Shown: positions 5,839-14,009 of the stretch, in pieces
Numbering within the stretch: the first letter of the stretch is position 1
How the letters are laid out: each line of letters starts with the position of its first letter
Assembly (NCBI GenBank): GCA_035606335.1
Contig: DATNFP010000103.1
Span: forward strand, 1-17,568
Direction: 5' to 3'
Length of the DNA stretch: 17,568 nt
Source: DATNFP01 sp035606335
GTDB taxonomy: Bacteria > Bacteroidota > Bacteroidia > Chitinophagales > Chitinophagaceae
Made by a program: the position numbers and the translations under genes
The notes under the pieces: model-generated
The model's database searches: none
Told to the model about the DNA's origin: nothing
What the model saw: the letters and a program-made list of their open reading frames with translations, nothing else

Positions 5839-6489
5839 ATGAATCAAAAATTTCAGGTATTGGTTGCAGATAGTACCCATACCGGTTTTGCAAAAATAAT
5901 TTGCGATGAAATGGAAGCCTCAGCTAAGGCTCGTGGCACTGGTATCGCCAAACGTAGCCCGGAATATATCAGCCAAAAAATGCTGGAGGGCAAATCTGTA
6001 ATTGCTTTTAACGAAGAAGGTATCTGGGCCGGCTTTTGTTATATTGAAACATGGAGTCATGGTAACTATGTCGCCAATTCAGGATTGATAGTCGCTCCAC
6101 AGTTTAGAAAAGATGGCCTGGCAAAGGCGATCAAGCAAAAAATATTCGAATTAAGCCGTCAAAAATATCCGATTGCTAAAGTATTTGGCCTTACCACTGG
6201 TCTCGCCGTGATGAAGATCAATTCAGACCTTGGGTATAGACCTGTTACTTATTCTGAACTGACTCAGGATGACGCTTTCTGGGCCGGTTGTAAAAGTTGT
6301 GTGAATTACGACATATTGATGAGTAAGGAGCGCAAAAATTGTCTTTGTACTGCCATGTTGTTCGACCCTGCTGACCAACCGGAAATGGCCCTTGTAGAAG
6401 ACGGACAAATGACTGAAAAAGAAAAAAAGGAAAGGTTTTCCTTGTTCGAGCGCTTTATGCACCTGAAAAGGTGGCTAATGATGCTTTAA
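5839..6489 (+). CDS. GNAT-family N-acyltransferase leading the arginine operon, 216 aa
   Basis: The start is placed at ATG 5839 (MNQKF); an in-frame GTG at 5800 is less likely. The GNAT core is visible: WAGFCYIE (63-70) as a central strand, then the acyl-CoA pyrophosphate-binding motif A, SGLIVAPQFRKDGLAKAI (81-98), with R90-x-x-G93-x-A95, and GLTTG..MKINSDLGYRP further on. A C-terminal extension carries four cysteines in C151-x2-C154 and C168-x-C170, possibly a small metal site, and ends in a charged helix. Seven arginine enzymes follow in the same direction; argA and argJ are absent. It is therefore the best candidate in the window for the glutamate N-acyltransferase that starts the pathway (acetyl- or succinyl-CoA donor). 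Fold confident; reaction inferred from position. Confidence 0.85.
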   Translation: MNQKFQVLVADSTHTGFAKIICDEMEASAKARGTGIAKRSPEYISQKMLEGKSVIAFNEEGIWAGFCYIETWSHGNYVANSGLIVAPQFRKDGLAKAIKQKIFELSRQKYPIAKVFGLTTGLAVMKINSDLGYRPVTYSELTQDDAFWAGCKSCVNYDILMSKERKNCLCTAMLFDPADQPEMALVEDGQMTEKEKKERFSLFERFMHLKRWLMML

Positions 6490-6521
6490 CTAAATAGTAA
6501 TATTCATCATATAATTTAGTT
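6488..6521 (+). repeat. 8-bp inverted repeat between the GNAT gene and argG
   Basis: AACTAAAT (6488-6495, overlapping the GNAT stop) and ATTTAGTT (6514-6521), with an 18-nt spacer, in the longest gap (44 nt) inside the operon. No T-tract follows. It could be an mRNA stem that affects relative expression, or it may be chance in AT-rich DNA. Confidence 0.3.
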
Positions 6522-6533
6522 CCAAAAATAAAT

Positions 6534-7730
6534 ATGAAAAAGGTAGTACTTGCGTATAGTGGTGGTCTCGATACCAGCTATTGTGCAATTTATCTTAGTA
6601 AAGTGCTTCATTTGGAAGTACATGCAATTACTGTGAATACGGGCGGCTTTTCGCCTGAAGAGGTCAGTGTTATAGAATCTAAAGCCAAAAAGCTTGGTAT
6701 AACTTCTTATAAATGTATTGACGTAACCAAAGAATACTATGATAGCTGTATTAAGTATCTGGTATTCGGCAATATTTTGAAGAATGCTACCTATCCGCTT
6801 AGTGTAAGCGCTGAACGCGTAATACAGGCAATGACCGTTGCAAACTATGCTAAAGAACTGAAAGCTGATTATGTGGCTCATGGTAGCACAGGAGCAGGTA
6901 ATGACCAGGTACGTTTTGATATGGTTTTCCAAACCATTATACCGAATATAGAAATACTTACTCCAATTCGTGATCAGAGGTTGAGCAGGGAAGCTGAGAT
7001 AGAGTTTCTGAAGCAGAATGATGTGGAAATGAACTTTGAAAAGGCAAAGTATAGTATCAATAAAGGGCTGTGGGGTACTTCCGTCGGTGGAAGGGAAACT
7101 TTGAACTCAAAAGATTACCTCCCTGAAGAAGCATGGCCTACGCCATTAACAAAAACTGATAGCGAGTCCATTACCATTACCTTCAAAAAAGGAGAGCCTG
7201 TTGCAATTAATGGCGCGGCTTTTTCTCATCCATCATTAGCGATACAATACCTGCAGGCTATGGCTCAGCCTTATGGTATTGGCAGAGATATACATGTAGG
7301 TGATACTATAATTGGTATCAAAGGAAGAGTTGGTTTTGAAGCTGCTGCGCCCATTATCCTTATTAAAGCACATCATCTTTTAGAAAAGCATACGCTTACA
7401 AAATGGCAGCTCTACTGGAAAGATCAGTTGAGTACATGGTATGGTAACTGGCTGCATGAAGGCCAAATGCTCGACCCAACTATGCGTAACATCGAAAAGT
7501 TCCTGGAAGATACCCAGCAGACTGTAAGCGGTGATGTGTTTGTTACATTACAACCTCATCGTTTTACGGTTACAGGTATAGATAGTCCGCATGACCTGAT
7601 GAGCAGCAAATTTGGTAGCTATGGAGAAATGAATAAAGGATGGAGTGGTGAAGATGTAAAAGGTTTCTCTAAAATGTTTGGTAACCAGACTGCTATTTAT
7701 CACATGGTAAATCCTAAAAATGATGATTAA
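6534..7730 (+). CDS. argG: Argininosuccinate synthase, 398 aa
   Basis: The cytoplasmic enzyme joins citrulline and aspartate with ATP cleavage to AMP and pyrophosphate, giving argininosuccinate, the second-last step of arginine synthesis. The N-terminal pyrophosphatase P-loop AYSGGLDTSY is at 7-16; HGSTGAGNDQVRFD (116-129) is the conserved citrulline/aspartate-binding region; INKGLWGTSVGG follows. Length fits the family (about 400 aa). The last bases overlap argC. It is placed near the start of the operon, before the early-pathway genes. Confidence 0.97.
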   Translation: MKKVVLAYSGGLDTSYCAIYLSKVLHLEVHAITVNTGGFSPEEVSVIESKAKKLGITSYKCIDVTKEYYDSCIKYLVFGNILKNATYPLSVSAERVIQAMTVANYAKELKADYVAHGSTGAGNDQVRFDMVFQTIIPNIEILTPIRDQRLSREAEIEFLKQNDVEMNFEKAKYSINKGLWGTSVGGRETLNSKDYLPEEAWPTPLTKTDSESITITFKKGEPVAINGAAFSHPSLAIQYLQAMAQPYGIGRDIHVGDTIIGIKGRVGFEAAAPIILIKAHHLLEKHTLTKWQLYWKDQLSTWYGNWLHEGQMLDPTMRNIEKFLEDTQQTVSGDVFVTLQPHRFTVTGIDSPHDLMSSKFGSYGEMNKGWSGEDVKGFSKMFGNQTAIYHMVNPKNDD

Positions 7731-8709
7731 AGTTGGCGTTATAGGCAGTGCGGGATACACAGGTGGTGAACTATTGCGTTTGCTTGTGCATCATCCTGAT
7801 GTGAAAATTGATTATGTGCATAGCAAAAGCCAGGAAGGAAAATCAATCATATCTGTACATTCTGATCTGATAGGGGATACAGATATAAAATTTACAGGAG
7901 ACTTTAATAAAACTGTAGATGTAGTTTTCCTATGCGTTGGACATGGTGAGGCAAAAGCATTCCTTGCCGAGCATTCATTTGATAAGAATACAAAGATCAT
8001 CGACCTGTCTCAGGATTATCGACTAAAGGTAAATGGCAATGCACCAACATATCAGGGCGTTCCATTTGTATATGGCTTACCTGAGCTTAATAAAGACGAA
8101 ATAAGCAAAGCGCAATACATTGCAAACCCCGGGTGTTTTGCTACCGCTATACAGCTTGCTTTATTGCCACTGGCAAAGGCTGGAATTTTAAACAAGGTTT
8201 ATACAACAGGTATCACCGGCTCAACAGGTGCGGGTCAAAGCTTGCAATCAAGCAGCCATTTCTCCTGGAGAGCTAATAATATACAGGCATATAAAACACT
8301 TACCCATCAGCATATTGCAGAAGTAGTTCAATCTCTTCAGCAGGAATTGGGAGGTGAAAAACAACCTAAAATTAATTTCATCCCCTGGCGCGGAGATTTT
8401 ACAAGGGGGATATTTGTAAGCCAGCAGTTGGAAAGTGATTTGTCATTAGAAGAGCTGACTAATATGTATGAAGTGTATTACAAAGAGCATCCCTTTACAA
8501 TTGTAAGCAAAAGTCCTATTCACCTAAAGCAGGTTGTAAATACCAATAAGTGTGCAATACAAATAGAAAAGGTTGGCAACGAGGTAGCAATACACTCTGC
8601 GATAGACAATTTATTAAAAGGAGCGTCCGGGCAGGCTTTACAGAATATGAATATCATGTTTGGATTGGATGAACGTACAGGCCTGCAATTAAAAGCTTCT
8701 AATTTCTAA
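7720..8709 (+). CDS. argC: N-acyl-gamma-glutamyl-phosphate reductase, 329 aa
   Basis: This enzyme reduces N-acetyl- (or N-succinyl-) glutamyl phosphate to the semialdehyde with NADPH. A Rossmann start VGVIGSAGYTGGELL (5-19) is followed by VVFLCVGHGEA (68-78), the catalytic Cys motif NPGCFAT with Cys139, and TGITGSTGAG. Length is typical. The start ATGATG overlaps the 3' end of argG by 11 nt, so either the first (7720) or second ATG (7723) may be used; translational coupling is likely. If the pathway uses succinyl groups, the true substrate is N-succinylglutamyl phosphate. Confidence 0.96.
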   Translation: MMIKVGVIGSAGYTGGELLRLLVHHPDVKIDYVHSKSQEGKSIISVHSDLIGDTDIKFTGDFNKTVDVVFLCVGHGEAKAFLAEHSFDKNTKIIDLSQDYRLKVNGNAPTYQGVPFVYGLPELNKDEISKAQYIANPGCFATAIQLALLPLAKAGILNKVYTTGITGSTGAGQSLQSSSHFSWRANNIQAYKTLTHQHIAEVVQSLQQELGGEKQPKINFIPWRGDFTRGIFVSQQLESDLSLEELTNMYEVYYKEHPFTIVSKSPIHLKQVVNTNKCAIQIEKVGNEVAIHSAIDNLLKGASGQALQNMNIMFGLDERTGLQLKASNF

Positions 8710-8721
8710 AAACGTAGAAAA

Positions 8722-9891
8722 ATGAAATTATTCGATGTATATCCCTTAAATGATGTAACCATTGTAAAAGCCAAAGGTGCACACGTATGGGACGACAAAG
8801 GCCAGGAATATCTTGATCTGTATGGAGGCCACGCAGTGATCTCTATCGGGCATACCCATCCTCATTATGTATCACGAATTACCGAGCAATTAAATAAAAT
8901 AGCCTTTTACAGCAATTCTGTAAAAATGCCTTTGCAGGAAGAGCTTGCTGCAAAACTGGGAACTATTTCAGGCAAGCATGACTACCAGCTCTTTTTATGC
9001 AACTCAGGCGCAGAAGCAAATGAAAATGCTTTAAAGCTTGCCTCGTTTTATACGGGCAGAAAAAAAATAATTGCATTCAAAAAATCTTTTCACGGCCGCA
9101 CCTCATTAGCTGTGGCAGCTACTGATAATCCTGCGATCGTAGCTCCGGTTAATCAAACAGACAATGTAGTATTCCTCCCATTCAATGATGAAGTTGCACT
9201 GGAAGATTATTTTAAAAATCATCCTGATGAAGTTGCCGCGGTAATTATTGAAGGCATCCAAGGCGTAGGCGGAATAAACGTTGCCAGTACATCCTTCCTT
9301 CAAAAAATACGCTCTCTCTGCGATCAATACGGCGCTGTATTTGTTGCGGACAGTGTACAATGCGGCTATGGCAGAAGCGGTAAATTCTTCTCACACGATC
9401 ATACAGGCGTAAGTGCAGACATCTATTCCATGGCCAAAGGCATGGGAAATGGTTTCCCGATCGGAGGTATCATCATTGCTCCTCACATTGCTCCTAAATA
9501 CGGCATGTTAGGCACAACATTTGGAGGCAATCATCTGGCATGTGTCGCTGCTCTTGCAGTACTCGAGGTAATCGAAAGTGAGAACCTGATAAAAAATGCA
9601 GAAACAGTGGGTAACTATTTAATGGAAGAATTAAAGAAATTACCCCACATAAAAAATGTAAGAGGCCGTGGCCTGATGATTGGTTTTGATGTACCAGAAG
9701 AAATGAAAGACCTCAAAAAAAATCTCTTGATGAAGCAACACATTTTCACAGGAGAAGCCAAACCTAATGTGATACGTTTATTACCTTCTCTAGCTCTTAC
9801 ACGCGTCGAAGCCTCACAATTTATATCAGCATTAAGTAACGAATTAAACCAGGCATCTAAAGTAGATGAAACAGTTCTTGTCAGTAAATGA
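8722..9891 (+). CDS. argD: N-acylornithine aminotransferase (class III PLP), 389 aa
   Basis: This enzyme transfers an amino group from glutamate to N-acylglutamate semialdehyde, giving N-acetyl- or N-succinylornithine. Class III aminotransferase features are LYGGHAVISIGHTHP (33-47), NSGAEANENALK (94-105), SFHGRT (122-127), PLP-contacting Asp210 and Schiff-base Lys239 in MAKGMGNGFP. The usual D-E-V-Q motif reads D-S-V-Q here (Ser211), although the PLP Asp itself is intact. The coding region ends inside argF (26-nt overlap), which implies coupled translation. Substrate acyl group undecided; the argF residue suggests succinyl. Confidence 0.95.
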   Translation: MKLFDVYPLNDVTIVKAKGAHVWDDKGQEYLDLYGGHAVISIGHTHPHYVSRITEQLNKIAFYSNSVKMPLQEELAAKLGTISGKHDYQLFLCNSGAEANENALKLASFYTGRKKIIAFKKSFHGRTSLAVAATDNPAIVAPVNQTDNVVFLPFNDEVALEDYFKNHPDEVAAVIIEGIQGVGGINVASTSFLQKIRSLCDQYGAVFVADSVQCGYGRSGKFFSHDHTGVSADIYSMAKGMGNGFPIGGIIIAPHIAPKYGMLGTTFGGNHLACVAALAVLEVIESENLIKNAETVGNYLMEELKKLPHIKNVRGRGLMIGFDVPEEMKDLKKNLLMKQHIFTGEAKPNVIRLLPSLALTRVEASQFISALSNELNQASKVDETVLVSK

Positions 9892-10831
9892 TGTTACCGA
9901 TATAGAAGCGTTAGCCGAAAAAGCACTTGCATATAAGTCGTCTCCTTTCAAGGATAAGGCATTAGGAGGTAATAAAAGGATAGGTATGTTATTCCTCAAT
10001 CCCAGCATGCGCACCCGCATCAGCACACAAGTCGCTGCACAAAACCTGGGGATGGAATCCATTGTGTTCAATGTCGACAAAGAAGGCTGGGCGCTTGAAT
10101 TTGAAGAAGGAGCAATAATGAACGGCACCACAGTAGAACATATCAAAGATGCTGCCCCGATATTCGGCCAGTATTTCGATATTCTTTGCGTTCGTACTTT
10201 TCCATCCTTAAAAGACAAGAACGAAGACTACAGCGAATTCCTGATCAATCAATTTGTAAAATATTCAAAGATACCCGTAATAAGCCTTGAAAGCGCTACA
10301 CTACATCCGCTGCAAAGCCTTGCAGATATTATCACCATAAAAGAATCACTGCAGCAGCACTCAATAAATAAAAAGCCAAAAGTAGTTTTAACCTGGGCGC
10401 CTCACGTAAAGCCATTACCCCAATGCGTTGCAAACAGTTTTGCGCAATGGGTAAATGCATGGGACAAAGCCGATTTCGTTATCACTCACCCTGAAGGATA
10501 CGAGCTGGATGAGCAATTTACAAATGGTGCAACAATAACAACAAATCAGGATGAAGCATTAAAAGATGCAGATTTCATCTATGTAAAAAACTGGAGTTCC
10601 TATAAGGATTACGGCAAAGTAATCACAAATGATCCTGATTGGATGCTCACCGAGAAAAAGATGCAAATCACTAACAATGCCAAAGTAATGCATTGCCTCC
10701 CTGTCCGTAGAAATGTAGAACTTAGCGATGAAATACTTGATGGCCCTCATAGCATTATTACACAAGAGGCCGGCAATCGTGTATGGTCAGCGCAGGCTGT
10801 ATTAGGCGAGATACTTAAAGCCAACAACTAA
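9866..10831 (+). CDS. argF: N-succinylornithine (or N-acetylornithine) carbamoyltransferase, 321 aa
   Basis: This enzyme moves carbamoyl from carbamoyl phosphate to acylated ornithine, giving acylcitrulline. It is not an ordinary ornithine carbamoyltransferase: carbamoyl-phosphate motif NPSMRTR (45-51), HPLQ (147-150), TWAPHVKPLPQ (176-186) and HCLPVRRN (276-283) follow the Bacteroides fragilis ArgF'/Xanthomonas AOTC subfamily. From memory of those proteins, the residue that selects acyl group is Glu92 in Xanthomonas (acetyl) and Pro90 in B. fragilis (succinyl); here it is Val90 in NGTTVEH. The carboxylated Lys302 of the acetyl enzyme is also absent (Gln310 at my hand-aligned position). Both favour N-succinylornithine. 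It overlaps argD by 26 nt and argB by 1 nt. Confidence 0.92.
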   Translation: MKQFLSVNDVTDIEALAEKALAYKSSPFKDKALGGNKRIGMLFLNPSMRTRISTQVAAQNLGMESIVFNVDKEGWALEFEEGAIMNGTTVEHIKDAAPIFGQYFDILCVRTFPSLKDKNEDYSEFLINQFVKYSKIPVISLESATLHPLQSLADIITIKESLQQHSINKKPKVVLTWAPHVKPLPQCVANSFAQWVNAWDKADFVITHPEGYELDEQFTNGATITTNQDEALKDADFIYVKNWSSYKDYGKVITNDPDWMLTEKKMQITNNAKVMHCLPVRRNVELSDEILDGPHSIITQEAGNRVWSAQAVLGEILKANN

Positions 10832-11622
10832 TGGACAAAATACTGGTAATAAAAATAGGCGGGAATGTAATTGATGATGAAAAGGCATTGTCTGTTTTTT
10901 TGCAGGATATAAGTAGTACTGAAGGAAAGAAAATATTAGTGCATGGTGGTGGTAAATTGGCCACAAGGTTGGCACAACAGATGGAAGTGCCCCAGCAAAT
11001 GGTAGAGGGCCGTAGGATCACAGATGCTGAAACCCTGAAGATCGTTACAATGGTATATGCTGGTTATATAAATAAAGCTATTGTATCTCAGCTACAAGGT
11101 TACAACTGCAATGCTATAGGCCTCACAGGCGCTGATGGCAACTTAATTCAATCGCACAAACGCACTAATGTAAATATTGATTACGGTTTTGTAGGTGACA
11201 TAGATAATGTAAATGCAGATTTACTGGTAACTTTATTACATGCCCTTGATATAGTAGTGGTCGCCCCTATTACACATGATAAAAAAGGGCAGCTCCTCAA
11301 TACTAATGCTGATACCATAGCCCAGGAAATAGCAAAGGCGCTAAGCAAAAAAGCTCCGGTAGATTTGATTTATTGTTTTGAAAAGAAAGGAGTATTGCTT
11401 GATGCCACAAACGATGATAGTGTAATACCCAGTATTGATAAAAAGAAATTCGAAGAGCTTAAGGAACAGAAATTAGTTTTCGACGGGATGATACCTAAGC
11501 TTACCAATGCTTTTGCTGCCATAGATAGCGGTGTGTCGAAAGTAATTATCGGCAACGCTTCAGAGCTGAAGCAAATTATAACCGGCCATGCAGGCACAAC
11601 AATTGTTCATGGAAATAGCTGA
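10831..11622 (+). CDS. argB: N-acylglutamate kinase, 263 aa
   Basis: This kinase phosphorylates N-acetyl- (or N-succinyl-) glutamate, the second step of the pathway. Amino-acid kinase signatures: VIKIGGNVID (6-15), LVHGGGK (36-42), EGRRITD (59-65), a glycine-rich GLTGADGNL (97-105) and FDGMIPKL (217-224), with the ATP-site Lys. At 263 residues it lacks the N-terminal helix extension of arginine-sensitive hexameric kinases and resembles the short arginine-insensitive E. coli form, so feedback control may lie elsewhere. The YCFEKKGVL stretch replaces the common LTDVxGV. The start codon overlaps the argF stop (TAATG), and the 3' end overlaps the next gene by 14 nt. Confidence 0.95.
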   Translation: MDKILVIKIGGNVIDDEKALSVFLQDISSTEGKKILVHGGGKLATRLAQQMEVPQQMVEGRRITDAETLKIVTMVYAGYINKAIVSQLQGYNCNAIGLTGADGNLIQSHKRTNVNIDYGFVGDIDNVNADLLVTLLHALDIVVVAPITHDKKGQLLNTNADTIAQEIAKALSKKAPVDLIYCFEKKGVLLDATNDDSVIPSIDKKKFEELKEQKLVFDGMIPKLTNAFAAIDSGVSKVIIGNASELKQIITGHAGTTIVHGNS

Positions 11623-12685
11623 AATAAAAACAAGCGCGATTCAATTATTACAAAAGCTTATTAGTATTCCTTCATTCAGTAAGGAAGAAGACAAAACAGG
11701 TGATTATCTCGAAGAGTGGCTGCAGGTAAGAGGTGTAAAAACTCACCGGTATAAAAATAATATCTGGGCATATAATGCTCACTTCGATAAGAACAAGCCG
11801 ACAATACTTCTCAACTCCCATCACGATACGGTAAAGCCCGCAAAGGCATATACAAAAGACCCATTCCATGCAGTGCTGGAAGATGGTAAGTTGTTCGGAT
11901 TAGGTAGTAACGATGCCGGCGGTCCGTTGGTATCGCTGATTGCCACATTCATTTATTTTCATGATAAAAAGGATCTTCCTTACAATGTTGCGCTTGCTGC
12001 AAGTGCAGAAGAGGAGATTTCTGGTAAAGATGGAATAGAGTGCATAGTGGAATTAATTGGTAATATTGATTGCGCTGTTGTAGGAGAACCAACTAAAATG
12101 CAGATGGCAATAGCTGAGCGTGGACTGATGGTGTTGGATTGCATAGCTCATGGTAAGGCTGGTCATGCCGCAAGGCAGGAGGGCGAAAACGCCATATACA
12201 AAGCAATAAAAGACATAGAATGGATAAAAAATCATGAGTTTGAAAAGACTTCTGATTTATTAGGCCCTGTGAAAATGACGGTGACAGTAATTGAAACCGA
12301 GAATAAAGCACACAATGTCGTGCCTGCATCCTGCCAGTTTGTGGTGGATGTAAGATTAAATGAATTTTATTCTTTTGAAGATGCTGTAAAAGTGCTTTCA
12401 GATAATATTCAGTCCGAAGTAAAGCCACGTAGCATGCGCCTTCGCTCTTCTATTATTCCTGTTGAGCATCCGCTTGTTCAGGCTGGTATCAGTTTGGGGA
12501 GAACTTATTATGGTTCGCCCACTACATCCGACAAAGCATTAATGCCATTCCCAGCTTTAAAAATGGGGCCTGGAGATTCGGCTCGTAGTCACACTGCAGA
12601 TGAGTACATTTATGTTAGCGAAATAGAAGAGGGGATAGAGCTTTATATCCAATTGCTGGAAAAACTATTTTCAACTGCATCCTGA
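11609..12685 (+). CDS. argE: M20-family N-acylcitrulline/N-acylornithine deacylase (ArgE-like), 358 aa
   Basis: The start is placed at ATG 11609, overlapping argB by 14 nt; an in-frame ATG at 11588 would add seven residues. It is a zinc peptidase of the M20 family: H71-x-D73 in SHHDTV, bridging Asp102 in SNDAGGP, catalytic Glu135 in SAEEEISG, metal-binding Glu160 in VVGEPTK, and the last ligand His328 in RSHTADEY, with a dimerisation insert between. Since argF here acts on acylated ornithine, the likely substrate is N-succinyl- or N-acetylcitrulline, giving citrulline for argG. Succinyl-diaminopimelate desuccinylase belongs to the same family, but the operon makes the arginine role much more likely. 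Confidence 0.9.
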   Translation: MEIAEIKTSAIQLLQKLISIPSFSKEEDKTGDYLEEWLQVRGVKTHRYKNNIWAYNAHFDKNKPTILLNSHHDTVKPAKAYTKDPFHAVLEDGKLFGLGSNDAGGPLVSLIATFIYFHDKKDLPYNVALAASAEEEISGKDGIECIVELIGNIDCAVVGEPTKMQMAIAERGLMVLDCIAHGKAGHAARQEGENAIYKAIKDIEWIKNHEFEKTSDLLGPVKMTVTVIETENKAHNVVPASCQFVVDVRLNEFYSFEDAVKVLSDNIQSEVKPRSMRLRSSIIPVEHPLVQAGISLGRTYYGSPTTSDKALMPFPALKMGPGDSARSHTADEYIYVSEIEEGIELYIQLLEKLFSTAS

Positions 12686-12707
12686 AACAATATTTAATAC
12701 TTACCTT

Positions 12708-14009
12708 ATGAAACTGTGGCAAAAAGACAATACTTCAACTGCACAATTGGTAGAGCAGTTTACTGTTGGCAATGATAAGGATTTCGATTTGCTATTGGCA
12801 AAGTATGATGTGCTGGGTTCTTTAGCTCACACGCAAATGCTTGAAAAAGTGGGCTTGTTGACTAAAGAAGAGAACGAAAAGATACAGGCAGGGTTAAAAG
12901 AAATTCTAAGCGAAATAGAAAAAGGAAATTTCAGTATTGATGAAGATGTGGAAGATGTCCATTCGCAAGTAGAGTTTATCCTCACACAAAAAATAGGCGA
13001 GGCAGGCAAAAAGATACATAGTGGCCGTAGTCGCAACGACCAGGTAGCTGTTGATTTAAAATTATACTTACGTGATAAGGTGAACCATGTAAAAGACCTC
13101 ACAGCTTCACTTTTTAATACTTTACTACAGCTAAGCGAACAGCACAAAGAAAAGCTGCTTCCCGGCTACACGCATTTACAAATAGCCATGCCTTCTTCCT
13201 TTGGCTTATGGTTTGGCGCTTATGCTGAAAGTTTAGTAGACGATTTGGAAATGCTGGCGGCAGCGTATGCAGTTGTAAATAAAAATCCGTTAGGCAGTGG
13301 GGCAGGGTATGGTTCTTCATTCCCTTTAGACCGCTCTTTTACTACACAATTATTGCATTTTAATGCCATGCATTATAATGTAGTATATGCTCAAATGAGT
13401 CGCGGTAAAACAGAGAAGCTGGTTGCAATGGCTTTGAGTTGCATAGCTGCTACATTGAGCAAAATGTCGATGGATATTTGTCTATACATCAATCAGAATT
13501 TCGATTTTATAAAATTTCCCGCATCGCTTATTACTGGCAGTAGTATTATGCCTCACAAAAAGAACCCCGATGTTTTTGAATTGATCCGGGCAAAATGCAA
13601 TCGTATACAGGCTGCTCCCAACGAGCTGACATTATTAATAAATAATCTGCCTTCCGGTTATCAGCGAGATATGCAATTAACAAAAGAGGTAATCTTTCCG
13701 GCAATCGAGAACCTTATCGCATGCATGGATATAATGATATTCGCTTTGCCCCAGATGGAGATTAAAGATAACATCCTGAAGGATGAAAAATATAAATACC
13801 TGTTTAGTGTAGAAGCTGTGAACGACCTGGTAAATAAGGGTATTCCTTTTCGCGATGCCTATAAGCAGGTAGGTAACGATATAGAACAAGGTAAATTTGA
13901 GTATTCAGGATTTAATCCTACGCATCACACTTTAGAAGGTAGTATGGGCAATTTGCAAAACGATGCTATACGTGCCGAATGGGATAAAGTGTTTAAGAAA
14001 TTTGAATAA
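12708..14009 (+). CDS. argH: Argininosuccinate lyase, 433 aa
   Basis: The last step of the pathway: it splits argininosuccinate into arginine and fumarate. Fumarase/aspartase superfamily motifs are clear: SGRSRND (105-111), GYTHLQIAMP (153-162), and the signature loop GSSIMPHKKNPD (277-288) containing the catalytic Ser. The protein is mostly helical, and the family forms tetramers with shared active sites. It lies 22 nt after the deacylase and closes the operon. Its stop codon directly abuts the stop of the convergent downstream gene, and I see no hairpin terminator between them. Confidence 0.97.
   Translation: MKLWQKDNTSTAQLVEQFTVGNDKDFDLLLAKYDVLGSLAHTQMLEKVGLLTKEENEKIQAGLKEILSEIEKGNFSIDEDVEDVHSQVEFILTQKIGEAGKKIHSGRSRNDQVAVDLKLYLRDKVNHVKDLTASLFNTLLQLSEQHKEKLLPGYTHLQIAMPSSFGLWFGAYAESLVDDLEMLAAAYAVVNKNPLGSGAGYGSSFPLDRSFTTQLLHFNAMHYNVVYAQMSRGKTEKLVAMALSCIAATLSKMSMDICLYINQNFDFIKFPASLITGSSIMPHKKNPDVFELIRAKCNRIQAAPNELTLLINNLPSGYQRDMQLTKEVIFPAIENLIACMDIMIFALPQMEIKDNILKDEKYKYLFSVEAVNDLVNKGIPFRDAYKQVGNDIEQGKFEYSGFNPTHHTLEGSMGNLQNDAIRAEWDKVFKKFE

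Noticed and set aside
5702..5893. Minus-strand ORF (63 codons; 37 from an internal ATG) antisense to the arginine leader
   Set aside because: Basic and aromatic composition is unusual, but it overlaps the GNAT start, I noted no promoter for it, and it shows no recognisable domain. It could be revisited if conserved.
12053..12428. Overlapping minus-strand ORFs inside the deacylase gene
   Set aside because: Shadows of the coding frame; no start context or domain.
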